Assembly: GCF_905475465.1 (NCBI RefSeq)
Contig: NC_062244.1
Span: 818,501 to 882,500, forward strand
Direction: 5' to 3'
DNA length: 64,000 nucleotides
Source: Pieris napi
Lineage: Eukaryota; Arthropoda; Insecta; Lepidoptera; Pieridae
Shown: one piece after another, positions 46,800 to 57,674 of the stretch
Numbering within the stretch: position 1 is the stretch's first letter
How the letters are laid out: every line of letters starts with the position of its first letter
Position numbers and translations under genes: made by a program
The notes under the pieces: generated by a model
What the model was told of the DNA's origin: nothing
What the model saw: only the letters and a program-made list of their open reading frames with translations
The model's database searches: none

Positions 46800-47040
46800 T
46801 TTTTTATTAATGTTATACTTCTAGTAAATTTTTACGATGCGCTTGCACACCGTTACAAAAAACCGACACCCTGAAGTTGGCTATTTAGGTATCTAGTCAA
46901 CATTTAGTTTTTTTCTAGTTAGTATCGCTTTTTCTACAAACGTAGAATAAATATTTTGAAAAGACTTTTATCTTGCTACGCCAATTAAGTATAACTTCTA
47001 ACGCATGTACATAAGTACACATGTTTTATTTTTATATTTA
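46800..47040 (+). mobile_element. TIR element, family T, copy 4 (short)
   Basis: Left end tgttatacttct, markers aaaaaaccgacaccctgaagt and acaaacgtagaata, right end acgccaattaagtataacttctaacgcatgtac. Internally deleted relative of the 45.2-kb copy. Confidence 0.65.
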
Positions 47041-47524
47041 CCTACTTGTACAAATTTACCCTTGACACCATGTATGCACCACCTACTCGGCACACCTACA
47101 CCACACCACCATAAATTAGTTTTTTTTTAAAATTAATTAATAACCTTATTAATTCCCTGAACACATCATCACAACAAAGTATTAAACACATAAAATTTGT
47201 TTAAAAAATACAGATATCTGATTATTTCGAGATAATAAAACGGAAGTTTGCAAAGTTAACTTATTTTAATATACTAAAAAGGTTATTTGTGAAGGGGTCC
47301 GTCTATCCAATTCGGGTTTAGCTCCGACACTTTGCAATGGAAAGGATTATCTTGGAAGAGGGTCACAGTAACATCTGTTATTCGAGAAAGACAATCTGTA
47401 TTAGTGTTTTTGTTCAAATTCGAAAACAATTTTGGCAAAATTTGTCATATGTTTTATATTTGTTGGTTGTAATTACACGCAAACTATTTAATGCAAAATA
47501 TCACAGCCAGAATAAATAAAAAAA

Positions 47525-47820
47525 ATAAATCAGTAGCGCTACAACCTCTTTAGGTCTGGGCCTTAGATTTCTGAATCTGTTTCATGATAATTTTTCAATC
47601 TAATAGGCAAGTAGGTGATCAGCCTCTAGTCCCTGACCCACGCAGTCGATTTTTTGGGTCTAAGACGTGTCGGTTTCCTCACGATGTTTTCCTTCACCGT
47701 TCGAGCGAATGTTAAATGCGCACTTAGAAAGAAACGCCATTGGTGCACAGCCGGGGATCAAACCTATGAGCTTAGGCATGAGAGTCGCACGCTGACGCCA
47801 CTAGGCCAACACTGCTCTCA
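47525..47820 (-). mobile_element. tRNA-derived SINE, copy 8
   Basis: Full reverse-complement copy: tail gctacaacctctttaggtctgggcc at left, head caacactgctct at right with B box (gggatcaaacc inverted). It lies about 110 bases downstream of gene C. Confidence 0.9.
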
Positions 47821-47891
47821 GAACCGAATTAACTTTGAATCTAATAAATTTTATTAAGAAAAATTAAAATACCTTTTTAGACTACAACATT

Positions 47892-47897
47892 TTTATT
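47892..47897 (-). terminator. Polyadenylation signal, gene C
   Basis: AATAAA on the minus strand about 35 bases after the stop of gene C; a second AATAAA lies at 47850-47855. Confidence 0.5.
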
Positions 47898-47931
47898 TTC
47901 ACTAATTTGTCTTACGATTTATGAAATTTAA

Positions 47932-50900
47932 TTAACTTTCTGAATTGATTCTTTCTGCGTAAAACAGCTTTATTAGACGAGCTGAATCTACAATACCAGC
48001 CCAGGTCTCCACGTTTATCTGGTTAATGTAGTCGTCAGGAACATCGAAACTATACTCATAACCAGGTAGTTCCAGAGTGTACGAGAATGGAACTAAGAGC
48101 TGCAAATAGATCTTAGGTATAATATCTTGATTAAAATATTATTCCTAATTTAGGCTGAAAAATTATACTTCTGTTTTTTTAAATTAAATTATTATCTGTG
48201 CCATATTTTTCGTCTATAAAGCATCCCACGATTTTTCACAATAATAGGAACCTACCTACCAGTATTTTTTGTTCATTACCATTTTCAGCTTAAATTAGGA
48301 ATTATTTTTCACTTTTTAGTTTGATGTGCTTTAAAAGCGTGTTTTTTAGTTTTTTTAAACTATTATTTATTTTTTATTTTTTAGTTAAATTTTTTTCATT
48401 TTTTTTTCGGATTATTGCACTGTCATCGATCTTTGACAGGTGCGCAAAATTTGAATAAAATCTGTCCGTAAAAAGTGGGTCAAATCGAGTCCGAAGGAGT
48501 CGGTTACATACATACATACAGGTGAAGCTAATATAAAGCGTGTAAAAAAATTGTAAATGCATGCCCCGGAATTACAGAAATGAAGTACTTAATATAATTT
48601 TTTAACAGTTAAATTTATATACTCTCCCCGCATGACATTTCTTCCTGAGACTCTCAAGATAAAAACTTACGTAAATTACATTTTCAATTCAAAGATAACA
48701 CAAATATATTATCTAGTATAAAAAAATAAATGATTTAACAACATATAAGGGACCAAAATTCATAATTAGCAGAAGTATTATTATTATTATTTTCTTAATA
48801 GTAATTAAGAAACGGAGAAAATATCCACCCAGCACGGGACGATAAAAGTGTTATATTTTACAATAAATAATGAATTTTCTCTGCAAATTTATGCGGTCGG
48901 AATTTCATACAAGTTATAAAGAAAGAGAGAGATTATCATTGAATTAAATGATTCACCTGTCCATAATCCTGTGCGCTGCCCGAACTTCCATATAAAACTA
49001 AATTGCTGTTGCCCACAGCGTAAAATCTAGCTTTATCCAACTTCTTTGTGTCTATACTTGCTCCCATAGAAGCACCGACTTGATGTAATGATAAAACATT
49101 CTGTGGCAGACTTGCATTTCCAAAACCATACAGAATATAATTCCCATGACTGTGTATATTCAAATATATTTGGATCCTGTCATCTTGTAGAATATCTCTT
49201 ACGTACTGGGTCTCAGGTTCTGAGAAGGGTTCAGGGCCTGGGTAGACGTTGGAGCAAGGATCAGAGGAAATACCCAAGGTGTTAAAGTTGACATCGAAAT
49301 TTCTGTTTCCGTCTACGCCGTAGCAGGTCTCGTTAATTTCTGGACGATAGGAACGCGTACGGCGCCAAAGACGCTCCTGCAACGAAATGGAAATTTCGTT
49401 AACATCTAGATAAAGCTAATTTAGCCCCCATTTTAGGTGTTATTTGTTGATAGAAAAATCCAGAGTGATTGCTTTGTAAAGAGATTTCATGGGGATGAGA
49501 ATGTAAAACAAAAGACGCAAGACAAAACGTGGCGTTTTTTTTTGGACAATAACATAATATCACGTCGAGTGTCAATGCGTTTTGGACTAGAGATGCTGAT
49601 GACTGATCACAATACAACGGAATACACCTTACATTCTCACTTAACATTCTCACCACCAAGCAGACTGGTATTTGACAAGTTTGATTCCACTACCATCAGC
49701 GTACCAATTCTTAAAAGGCCGGCAATGTTACGTAATTTTTTTTTTTTCGTATTGATCTTTAAATTACACAAATTACACAGGTAAGTAATTTTACGATTTA
49801 TTTGACCCTACTTAGACCATATGTGCCAGAGTCAGAAATCTATTTAAATAAATAAAATGTTTCCTCCTTCTGAATAGAAAATCTTCTAAGTTAAACTAAA
49901 GAATACGAACATTAGTATGTGAATACTCGTAGCCATCAGGATTAACAATTGGGAGAATGATCCAGTCAATATCCTCCAAAAGATCTCTTTCATCGGTCCG
50001 TAGATCTTCTACCAATCTGTGTATGGAATAGAGAGCGACCGGAGTTGTCACCCACTCACGAGCATGTATTGTCGCGTCCATGAAGTAAATAGGCTTTTTC
50101 GGGTCAGTGAAGTTGGATGTTGATATCTTAAAATGAAAATTTTATCAGATACAAGAACTTATAAATGCAATCTTTTTAATTCTTGCGTCAAAGACTGGGT
50201 GTGTGTCACTAAATGTATTCTATGCGCAAATTTAACGTTGAAAATTCCACCTGTATCACCTCAACGTCCGTCGTTCCACAACTGAGCATTATTTAAGGCA
50301 GTTTTTGCTGCGCACTATTACTATGTGAAATAAGCTGCTCACTGAAGTATTTCCGAACCAATTCGACTTAGGATTTTTCAAGAAAACAGCGTATTAGTTC
50401 TTAAAATGCCGGCACTCGCTCTAGCCCTCTGGCATTGAGAGTGTCCATGGGCGAGTTTAGGCCACCCTCTCAATTCAAAAGGGAGGATAAGTAAAGTAAG
50501 ATATATGCAGCATAAGGACTTTTGTATATCTAACAAGATCGTAGAATGTGCTCAAAAAAGGGTAAAATAGCACTAATATTTAGATATTTGTTCTGGTGAG
50601 TCTACAAATTAATTTAATTACATGCCCGAACATATATAGCTTTGAAATAACACATGTATAATTATTTACCTTCAAATATTTAACAGCTCTACCTTCAAAA
50701 CTGGGACCAGCATTTATCAATGTAACAATATCGGGATATTGTCTGGCTATTCTCTCCAAGTACTCGTCGACCTATACATCAATTGACAAAAAATATACAT
50801 TAATATCCACGTATGATATATTTAGCGTATCGCTCAATCTCTATTTGAATAGGTTACAATTAAATGTATCCCTGTAACCAGCCATTAGCCGATTACATAA

Positions 50901-52905
50901 TATACTTTGTTTATTGTCATCTCTTTATTTATGATTCATTAGTTAACTTCTTTTTACTTAAGTATTATGATACTATTGTAATGTATGGCGATGCTTTGGA
51001 TGGAGAAATTGTGACCAATTTACATATATTTTTGTTATTAAATAAAGAAATATAAGATTTATAACTTAACTTTTATGTTAACTACATTGTTTACATGTGG
51101 TTCTTCCTAATGAAATGAATATAATTTAGGAATTAAATAAAATACAATTGGATAGATTTCTTTTACATGCAGAACTTATTACGAGTATATGTGTAAACAT
51201 TTTTACCTCTGCATATCTGGGATATTTATTAAACGGTACAGCATTATTTCTGTTCATCCCTTTTTCCAACTGGTCATTTTCATTTTTTTCTAGTGCTCTG
51301 AAAATATATTTAATAAGTCCACAAATTTATTAAGATAATGTAGTGCGATGAAACAAGTGAACCAGAGCTTCAGTGTTGTAGGTTCGAATCCTGACTTTGT
51401 ACACTGGGCTTTCTGTCTGAAGGAAAATATCGTGAGGAAACGACTTGTGTCAGGCACCGATGGTTGTACCTACTTACGAATTACAGAACCAAACGATCAC
51501 GTTACAGATACAAAAATCTGATGCCCGAACCAGAAGGTGCCGCAGTTTTCAGTGCCAGTGTTGTTCTGACTTTTTTTAAATTTGATTAATAACGTCAGGT
51601 TGCGAAACTTTCATGATTAATTTCTTTTTATCATGCTGTGCCTAAAACTTTGAATATTGAAGAGATATATCAATTGACTAACAAGTGTTGACAGTACGAA
51701 CCAGTGTTAATTGCGCAAATAGAAACAAATATCAATTGATTCATCACCGGGATTGAAACGCGCAGGTTTCAATGCGGCGAACTGAACGTCTATACACAGA
51801 GACCTGAATTTTTTTATTGTTTATAAAAAGTCAATATTAATGAATGAGGCACATGTTATGGGTACAAATGTTTCTAGTCGAATACTGTAGAATATTTTAA
51901 TTATGAACCAAGATTTACTTTAATTTATCCTACAGCAATTAGCTGCAGTACACGGCTGTATTACATATATAGACATTCACACATAAACAACGCTCTTAGC
52001 TAACTGTAATTGTATATGGTTTCAGTTGATGAGCAGTGTTGGCCTAGTGGGTTCAGCGTGCGACTCTCATCCCTGAGGTCGTAGGTTCGATTCCCGGCCG
52101 TGCACCAATGGACTTTCTTTCTATGTGAGCATTTAACATTCGCTCGAACGGTCAAGGAAAACATCGTGAAGAAACCGGCTTGACTTAGACCCAAAAAGCC
52201 GACGGCGTGTGTTAGGAACTAGAGGATGATCACCTACTTGCTTAGCTTGCCTACATAATTAGATTAAAAAATGATCATGAAATCTGAGGCCCAGACCTAA
52301 AGAGGTTGTAGCGCCACTGATTTTTTTTATAAATTGACTCACTAATTATAAGATATTGTGCTTCTAAAACTTACTCAGCGACATCATGTATCTTTTCATA
52401 AAATCCGATGCCATTCCTCTCCATCACTTCAAAGAAGACATCTCTGTTCTCGGGTGTGGGCATCACGACCGCTTCTCTGACTCCTGGAAGGCCATGCTGC
52501 CATATATCAAGGTTGCTTTCCACTTCCAGCGTGTACAGTGTATGTAGATCATCTGTATTCCGCAATGCAACACTGTACACGGAACATCTGAAAATTTTAA
52601 AGATATTAAAAACATTATTTCTAGAGGCATTACAGCCTAATCTTACGTATGTACCCCGGCCGAGCCCAGAAGAAATTTATTTCTATATACGTTCTTTCTT
52701 AGGTACGGAAACATGCCCAATAACTCAAAACCGAGAGTTAAATGTAACGAAATCTAAGTAGAATTTAATTGTGTCGCCACTTCTGCAACTACTAGATTAG
52801 ATATAAATTTGGAAATAACAATAATTACCCTTTGTAAATATCGTGCCTGCCGCACCAGACTAGGCCAAATTTCAGAAACAATAATAAAAATATTTTCACA
52901 CCCAT
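47932..52905 (-). CDS. Zinc carboxypeptidase A-type precursor (M14A), gene C (divergent)
   Basis: Most upstream of the three paralogues in transcription order. Coding exons: 52905-52829, 52587-52375, 51297-51207, 50771-50670, 50126-49911, 49376-48957, 48099-47932; 428 residues. Signal peptide MGVKIFLLLFLKFGLVWC; propeptide in exons 2-3. Zinc ligands and catalytic residues are present: HARE, NRNFD, IHSHGN, LYGSSGSAQDYG and YTLELPG. Differences from A and B: the position equivalent to Tyr198 is His, Leu before the NR pair is Gly (GVDGNRNFD), and exon 7 reads EYSFDVPDDY where A and B have KYGFLVP. The exon 5 donor is GTTCGT, weaker than the GTAAGT of A and B. Otherwise the frame is complete, so it is probably functional, perhaps with altered substrate binding. 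Confidence 0.9.
48290..48560 (+). repeat. Dispersed repeat in intron 6 of gene C
   Basis: T-rich start (gtttgatgtgctttaaaagcgtgttttttag), then tcatcgatctttgacaggtgcgcaaa, aagtgggtcaaatcgag and the end gtgaagctaatataaagcgtg. From memory this arrangement recurs in lepidopteran genomes; no second copy is in this window. Confidence 0.35.
50240..50480 (+). mobile_element. LINE 3' fragment (intron 4 of gene C)
   Basis: The plus strand has a RPSFHN / LFKAVFAAHYY block and then VFPNQFDLG-like coding and tgtccatgggcg. Same Jockey-group family as at 31.6 and 61.1 kb. Confidence 0.65.
51345..51555 (+). mobile_element. Degenerate SINE copy (intron 2 of gene C)
   Basis: B-box-like gtaggttcgaatcc, then tctgaaggaaaatatcgtgaggaaacgactt, gtgtcaggcac, gatcacgttacagatacaaaaatctgatgcccgaacc. 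All are recognisable SINE body parts with many changes. Confidence 0.6.
52031..52330 (+). mobile_element. tRNA-derived SINE, copy 9 (intron 2 of gene C)
   Basis: Complete head gagcagtgttggcctagtgggttcag with B box ggttcgattcccgg, body, and tail aagaggttgtagcgccactgatttttttt. It stops about 45 bases downstream of the exon 2 donor. Confidence 0.92.
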
Positions 52906-52936
52906 TTTTTGTAGTAACACAACCACTAATGCATTT

Positions 52937-52974
52937 TTATCTGCTGACAAATTTAGATTATCGACATTTTTATA
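52937..52974 (-). promoter_or_regulatory. TATA box and GATA motifs upstream of gene C
   Basis: The minus strand has TATAAAAA (52974-52967) about 62-70 bases before the ATG. GATAA occurs at 52962-52958 and 52941-52937. The spacing would place transcription start near 52.94 kb with a 5' UTR of about 35 bases. Confidence 0.5.
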
Positions 52975-53089
52975 GTTGGATTAATAATTTATTGGATACA
53001 TGTATTATCGTTTGCCATTTGAAAATGTTATATAATGTCATGTTATGATAACAATCAAATCAACTATATTCTTAACCTACATAGTAATA

Positions 53090-53285
53090 ATAATACTCAT
53101 AAAGCAGTTTAAACAGTTTGGTCCCCGTGGCAATTTTTAATACTGGAAGCATTTTCCCGCTGTATTGCGATACTTATTCGTTTAGCGAAAAAAGCACCAG
53201 CTCTAGGGTCTCCGCTATCTACCAGGCGCCAACTTAAATCTTTAATTAGCGCCTGTGCACTTGAACCCCACGGCCCAAGAGTCTA
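53090..53285 (-). mobile_element. LINE 3' fragment, VETFGP family, upstream of gene C
   Basis: The reverse complement shows ggttcaagtgcacaggcgctaattaaagatttaagttggcgcctggtaga, the gctggtgctttt block and agcgggaaaatgcttcc...ggggaccaaactg. Good copy of the family's 3' region, about 180 bases upstream of gene C. Confidence 0.7.
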
Positions 53286-53299
53286 AAGAAAACAAAATA

Positions 53300-54030
53300 A
53301 ATCCATTTATAAATTCTGGTTGCCATATATTTAATGGTTTGATTTAGATTATTTAAAGCGGTAAATATCATCATATTATCACGAAACATCTAATCCCTCA
53401 ATAATTCTACTACTATATTACATTTTTTACTATTTTATACTAAAAAACATTCTTACAAATTATAACAAAATAGACAAATAGTCATAGAAATCCATGTTAA
53501 TCACAAATAATTTAAATAGTAAATCATAAATAATGTGACTTTTTTGATAAATTTCTTCACCATTATATTGTGGTATTACACGATCAATAATTTAATAACG
53601 GCTATTTACCTTATCCAAAATTTAATTTTGTTCCAATCACCCTGTATTTATAATTCTTAGCTAACTTGACTTTAAGATAAGAAACGAACTTAAAAGCTAC
53701 GAGTTTTGAAGTCCGCATCGACTTACACTTCAATCCTTTAAGTAACGTTCAATCTCAACTTACTAAAGTATACTTTAGAAGTAGAAACACGTACATACTT
53801 TTTCTTAAAATCCAACGAACCACAGAAGTAAGAATTACATACAAGAAACTGTTCTGAATTTTTCTATTTAACAAATTAAATCCGAAAGGTATTGACCAGC
53901 GTTAATTAGTTTATGACAGCAAGAACCATTTTCATAAATTGTTTGTGGTCGAAATGTGATTGATACGATACACTTTTAATTACTAATTAAATTATATTAA
54001 GGGTTAAAAAGTTAATCTCTGTTTACGGAG
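53300..54030. other. No feature recognised
   Basis: AT-rich DNA between the gene C upstream region and the orphan exon. Confidence 0.4.
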
Positions 54031-54041
54031 AATCAACTTAC

Positions 54042-54298
54042 TTCACCGTCACTACCAAAGTACAAACTTCTTCTTCTTCAGTAGCACTCTTCATTTCTGA
54101 AGGTCGTGTTATTGGCGCCGCACAATTTCCTCCACTCTCCCCTGCCTTCGGCTTCTGCGCCTGGGTGATGGTAAAACCCGTAATAGCCTTTACTTGATCG
54201 GAGCAGGGACTCGGCCTTGAGGGTTGGTGCCCTCCACTCTGCCAGTCACGATGACTTTTTCTAGGCTTTCTGGATCTCAGCGTGTTTCGTGTATACAT
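54042..54298 (-). CDS. Candidate first coding exon of an unidentified gene
   Basis: A GC-rich island (much richer than its flanks) is open on the minus strand. From ATG 54298 it reads MYTRNTLRSRKPRKSHRDWQ, then a Ser/Pro-rich stretch and an acidic end (EEEEVCTLVVTV). It stops at a consensus donor (GTGAA then GTAAGT, 54041-54036) in phase 2. The frame is also open upstream to about 54418. No continuing exon was recognised, so the next exon may lie beyond the carboxypeptidase array. The terminal hydrophobic strand could begin a folded domain (for example a PDZ-type first strand), but that is speculation. Family unknown. Confidence 0.4.
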
Positions 54299-54724
54299 GT
54301 ATGCAAACCGTAGCGAGGTATTGCAATGACATACGATATTTTCCTTTGTTGGATTAGTTGAATTTTCTTCCAGTTTTCCCTTCAGCACCACACGAAGGCT
54401 AACACTCAACAACGAAGGCTATTCTGGCTCATTATCAAAATAGCTACGGCATGTTTTTCAAGCATATTACTACTCGAAAACGTATGTGTGTTCATTAATT
54501 ATGTGCTTTGATTGGTTTAAAATAAGGCTGTTTAACTGGAAGTCTCTATTTTATGTACAGTTTTAATATTGTTAATTTTCGTAAACTTAAATTGGTTTGA
54601 GCACGTGTCGAGTAAATAATTACATAAAAACTATGTAATACCTATATATTTGGTTACGTATCTAAAAATCAATATAACAATATAAACAAATATAAAATAA
54701 AAGAGAGCGAAGTTCTCGAATGTA

Positions 54725-55580
54725 TAGTCCTTTTCATGAAAGAAGTCCCCCAGACGCGGCGCTGCAATCGCATGACGTAATGTTGCCATTTATGAGTAAA
54801 AAATTTACCTATTTTATTTACATTTAGCAGATGTAATTTATCAAATAATATTATTTTCTGCATACTTCGATGAAACAATATTTATGTTATGTAAAAAGTA
54901 TATTTTTATTTACTTATATTAGCGGTGTTATACCTACTTACAGGGAAAAGATGAGAAAATAGGGTAAAAAAAGCAATACAATTTTTTATTCAGAGTTTTA
55001 TTGCATAATTGTTGGGTTAAAATTTTTTTCGAAGTACACGCCGCTGTTATACCTTCGTTTGTAATTCTTGTTACAGTTTTCTCTGACACACCTGCAATTA
55101 AATTATGAACAATTAAAAATAATAATAACTTTAAGTTTATAATGCTTATGTAATATGTAATATATGTTTTAATTTCAGTTACCTAGTTTCATCACGTTAT
55201 GTATTTGTTCAATTTTGTCGCAAAAACTAATTTATATCATAAAAGTCCCATCAATACAGCAAAAAATTATAAAATGGCAACTCTAAAAAGTACCTGTTAT
55301 GGCGGCAACTCTCATCCGAATATTGTTTCGTGGTATTAAAACACCTTGATTCTTATGTTCCGCTTCACAGAACTCTTTCACCTTTAATATCATTTCTCAA
55401 GCCGAACTTTTTACAACTTTTGGCATTGTAATCAATCTTTAAAATGCACTAAGCTAGTTAAAAATTCACAAAAATCTACCACAACAAACGAACTTGATAA
55501 CATCGACGAATGACAACATTGCCGACCTGTCAAATTTAGTTCCAAAAATCACCGCGGGACTTCTTTCATGAAAAGCACTA
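54725..55580 (-). mobile_element. Mariner/Tc1-like transposon derivative with 25-bp inverted repeats
   Basis: The ends TAGTCCTTTTCATGAAAGAA (left) and its inverse with one change (right) sit beside TA dinucleotides, as expected for TA-targeting elements. The interior keeps a decayed transposase N-terminus on the minus strand (separate entry) but lacks a DDE/D catalytic domain, so it is an internally deleted, non-autonomous copy. Confidence 0.75.
54940..55426 (-). pseudogene. Transposase N-terminal remnant (helix-turn-helix), two exons
   Basis: Exon 1 (55426-55294) starts MPKVVKSSA, has an in-frame TGA, then MILKVKEFCEAEHKNQGVLI and NNIRMRVAAITG. A GT-AG intron (55293-55092) joins in phase to exon 2 (from 55091) GVSEKTVTRITNEG and TSKKIL. 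The joined AAITGVSEKTVTRITNEG resembles the helix-turn-helix of transposases that bind terminal repeats. Coding then degenerates to a stop near 54.94 kb. It is non-functional because of the nonsense codon and the missing catalytic domain. Confidence 0.65.
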
Positions 55581-55582
55581 TA

Positions 55583-56080
55583 GTTCAAATTCAAAGTCTT
55601 AAATATAGAACTGTCGCAATTTTTCAACGACTGTCAAATGTCAAGAGACGTCATTTGTCAAATTGTCACCAGCGACGCGGACACTATCTACTTCCTGTCA
55701 CATGGCAAATGGAAATGGACGTTAATGTTTGTTAAGAAAATAGAACGGAAACACTTGGCGATATTCACGATGGGTTTAATGTGATATATTATCAGGATGT
55801 TACAAAAGGAAACTCTAACTATTTTATATTTAATGTGTTTCACGAGTATTTTCCCTTTTACAGATACTGGAAGTAGTTTTATTGGACACTTTCTTATGTT
55901 AAATAACGATTAATAGTAAATTAGGTTAGTTTTAAATTACTTATAAGCTTGTTAATAAGTTAGGCTAGACCGTAATATTAAAAAGTGTCTTTCTGCAGAG
56001 TTAATTTATAAAAAATAACAATAATGAACATGAATCATCGTCATATCTGCTTTAATGAAAGCAGATATGACGGCGCAGTA
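55583..56080. other. No gene recognised; palindrome near 56.04-56.07 kb
   Basis: A GC-richer patch at 55.6-55.77 kb (repeated tgtcaaatgtcaagagacgtcatttgtcaa-type motifs) could be promoter-like. A perfect hairpin cgtcatatctgcttt/aaagcagatatgacg lies near 56.04-56.07 kb. No coding support. Confidence 0.35.
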
Positions 56081-56189
56081 TTAGTAGTAGACTTTAGTAT
56101 GATGCAGATGTATAGAAATCTGTCTAATGGTCGAGTCTACAGGTTGTAGTGCCACTGTTTTTTTAGTGTGCGATCCTAAATTCATAAAA

Positions 56190-56450
56190 AAATATAAATA
56201 ATACCTTTTTAAGTCGGGGTCCCAGATTTGAATCTGACCTTGAATCTGTTTCATGATCATTTGTCAATGTAATGGACAAGTAGGTGATGGGCCTCCTGTG
56301 CCTGACACACCCTGTCAACTGTTTGGATCAAAGGCAAGCCGGTTTCCTTCCACGTTCCAGCGAATTTTAAATGTGTCCATAGAAAGTAAATTAGCGCACA
56401 GCCGGGGACCGAACCTACGACCTCAGGGATGAGAGTTGCGCGCTGAATCT
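56190..56450 (-). mobile_element. tRNA-derived SINE, copy 10 (diverged)
   Basis: The reverse complement includes the head with B box (gaggtcgtaggttcggtcccc), the atgatcatgaaacag block and the tail. A short plus-strand SINE 3' remnant (gaaatctg...ctacaggttgtagtgccactg) lies just left at about 56.10-56.16 kb, making an inverted pair. Confidence 0.7.
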
Positions 56451-57026
56451 ATGAACATTATTCAAGACATTAATAATTTTCCCGCACTTCTAAGAATCCT
56501 TCACGTGCTAAAATAGGCCGAGATCTAAATAAATTCTTTTAGGCCCTTGTTTACTTCATTACCCCGCAGCGTTTTTCTTAAACTAAAAGGTCCTATTCAA
56601 ACAGTTTGTTCGGAGACTGCAACTGGCACCTTTCATGCATTCACGAGAGTAGCAAAGGAAAATGGGTGAAGCTTAATAGGAAATAGGCCGTGTCTGACAC
56701 AACAGAACTATGTCAGTTTTGGTTGGTAACACATGAATGATTAATACTGGCTTTAATCAAAGCTCAGCTACTTACGACTGAATACTGATACGAAACCTTG
56801 AATAGACAAACGGCGTTTGGATTTCTGTTTTAGTGGTCAAGTAGGCTTTCTAGGAAATTGTGCTTGTTTCTGTGATTCAAGTGTAAGTAGTGTTGTTAAT
56901 TCATTAAAGTGTATCACTTCCTTGTATATGTGATAACGGACACCCAGTTCTTGGTTTGATTTCCGACGAAACATTAAATATTAAGGTAGCCTGTCCTTCC
57001 ATCTTTTAAACAAATATAGGTGTTAA

Positions 57027-57332
57027 CGTAAAATTGTAAACACCGTTAGATTGTAATCTATCTCGCGAGATTATAAACTGTCGAAAGATTGTGAACCTCA
57101 GCTTACTGCTTACAATTTAACGTATTATTATTCGGCAGATTGTACTACACTAACTTAGTTATTATTCAAACTTCTTTGATCAATTACAGATTAATTTTAC
57201 TTTCCAACAATTTCATATAACTACCGAATAATAATACGTTAAATTGTAAGCAGTTCGTTGAGGTTCACAATCTTTCGACAGTTTATAATCTCGCGAGATA
57301 GATTACAATCTAACGGTGTTTACAATTTTACG
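57027..57332. mobile_element. 306-bp MITE with about 105-bp inverted repeats
   Basis: CGTAAAATTGTAAACACCGT at the left is matched by its inverse at the right. The complementarity continues through tctatctcgcgagattataaac and ttacaatttaacgtattattattcgg, leaving about 90 bases of loop. No coding; duplication not resolved. Confidence 0.85.
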
Positions 57333-57674
57333 GTGACATAGGTATGCGAATAAAAAAGGCAAGTATTTGTATTATAGAATTTGTTAGCATAAAAACTACG
57401 AAAGTACTGGACTGATTTTAAAAAAATCCATAGTATTTTTTTTATAAGTAATAATAATAATTTAATATAAATTTATTACTATAATATGTTTAAAAATAAA
57501 TGCCTTGGTTAACTAAATTAATGTCGCAGTTTAATCACATCAGTTAAAATAATTATTCTAGTTTTATCTGTCGAACGTTTAGTTTTCCTACGCGCATATT
57601 TTCCGCTAGCGGAATCTACTCATGGTGGGAGGATTTTCGGAAGAAACGAACTTCAATTGTTTAAAAATAGAATA

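Noticed and set aside
334..52130. tRNA genes suggested by B-box strings (GGTTCGATCCC)
   Set aside because: Each hit is followed by the same SINE body and A/T-rich tail and lacks a foldable full cloverleaf, so these are tRNA-derived SINE heads.
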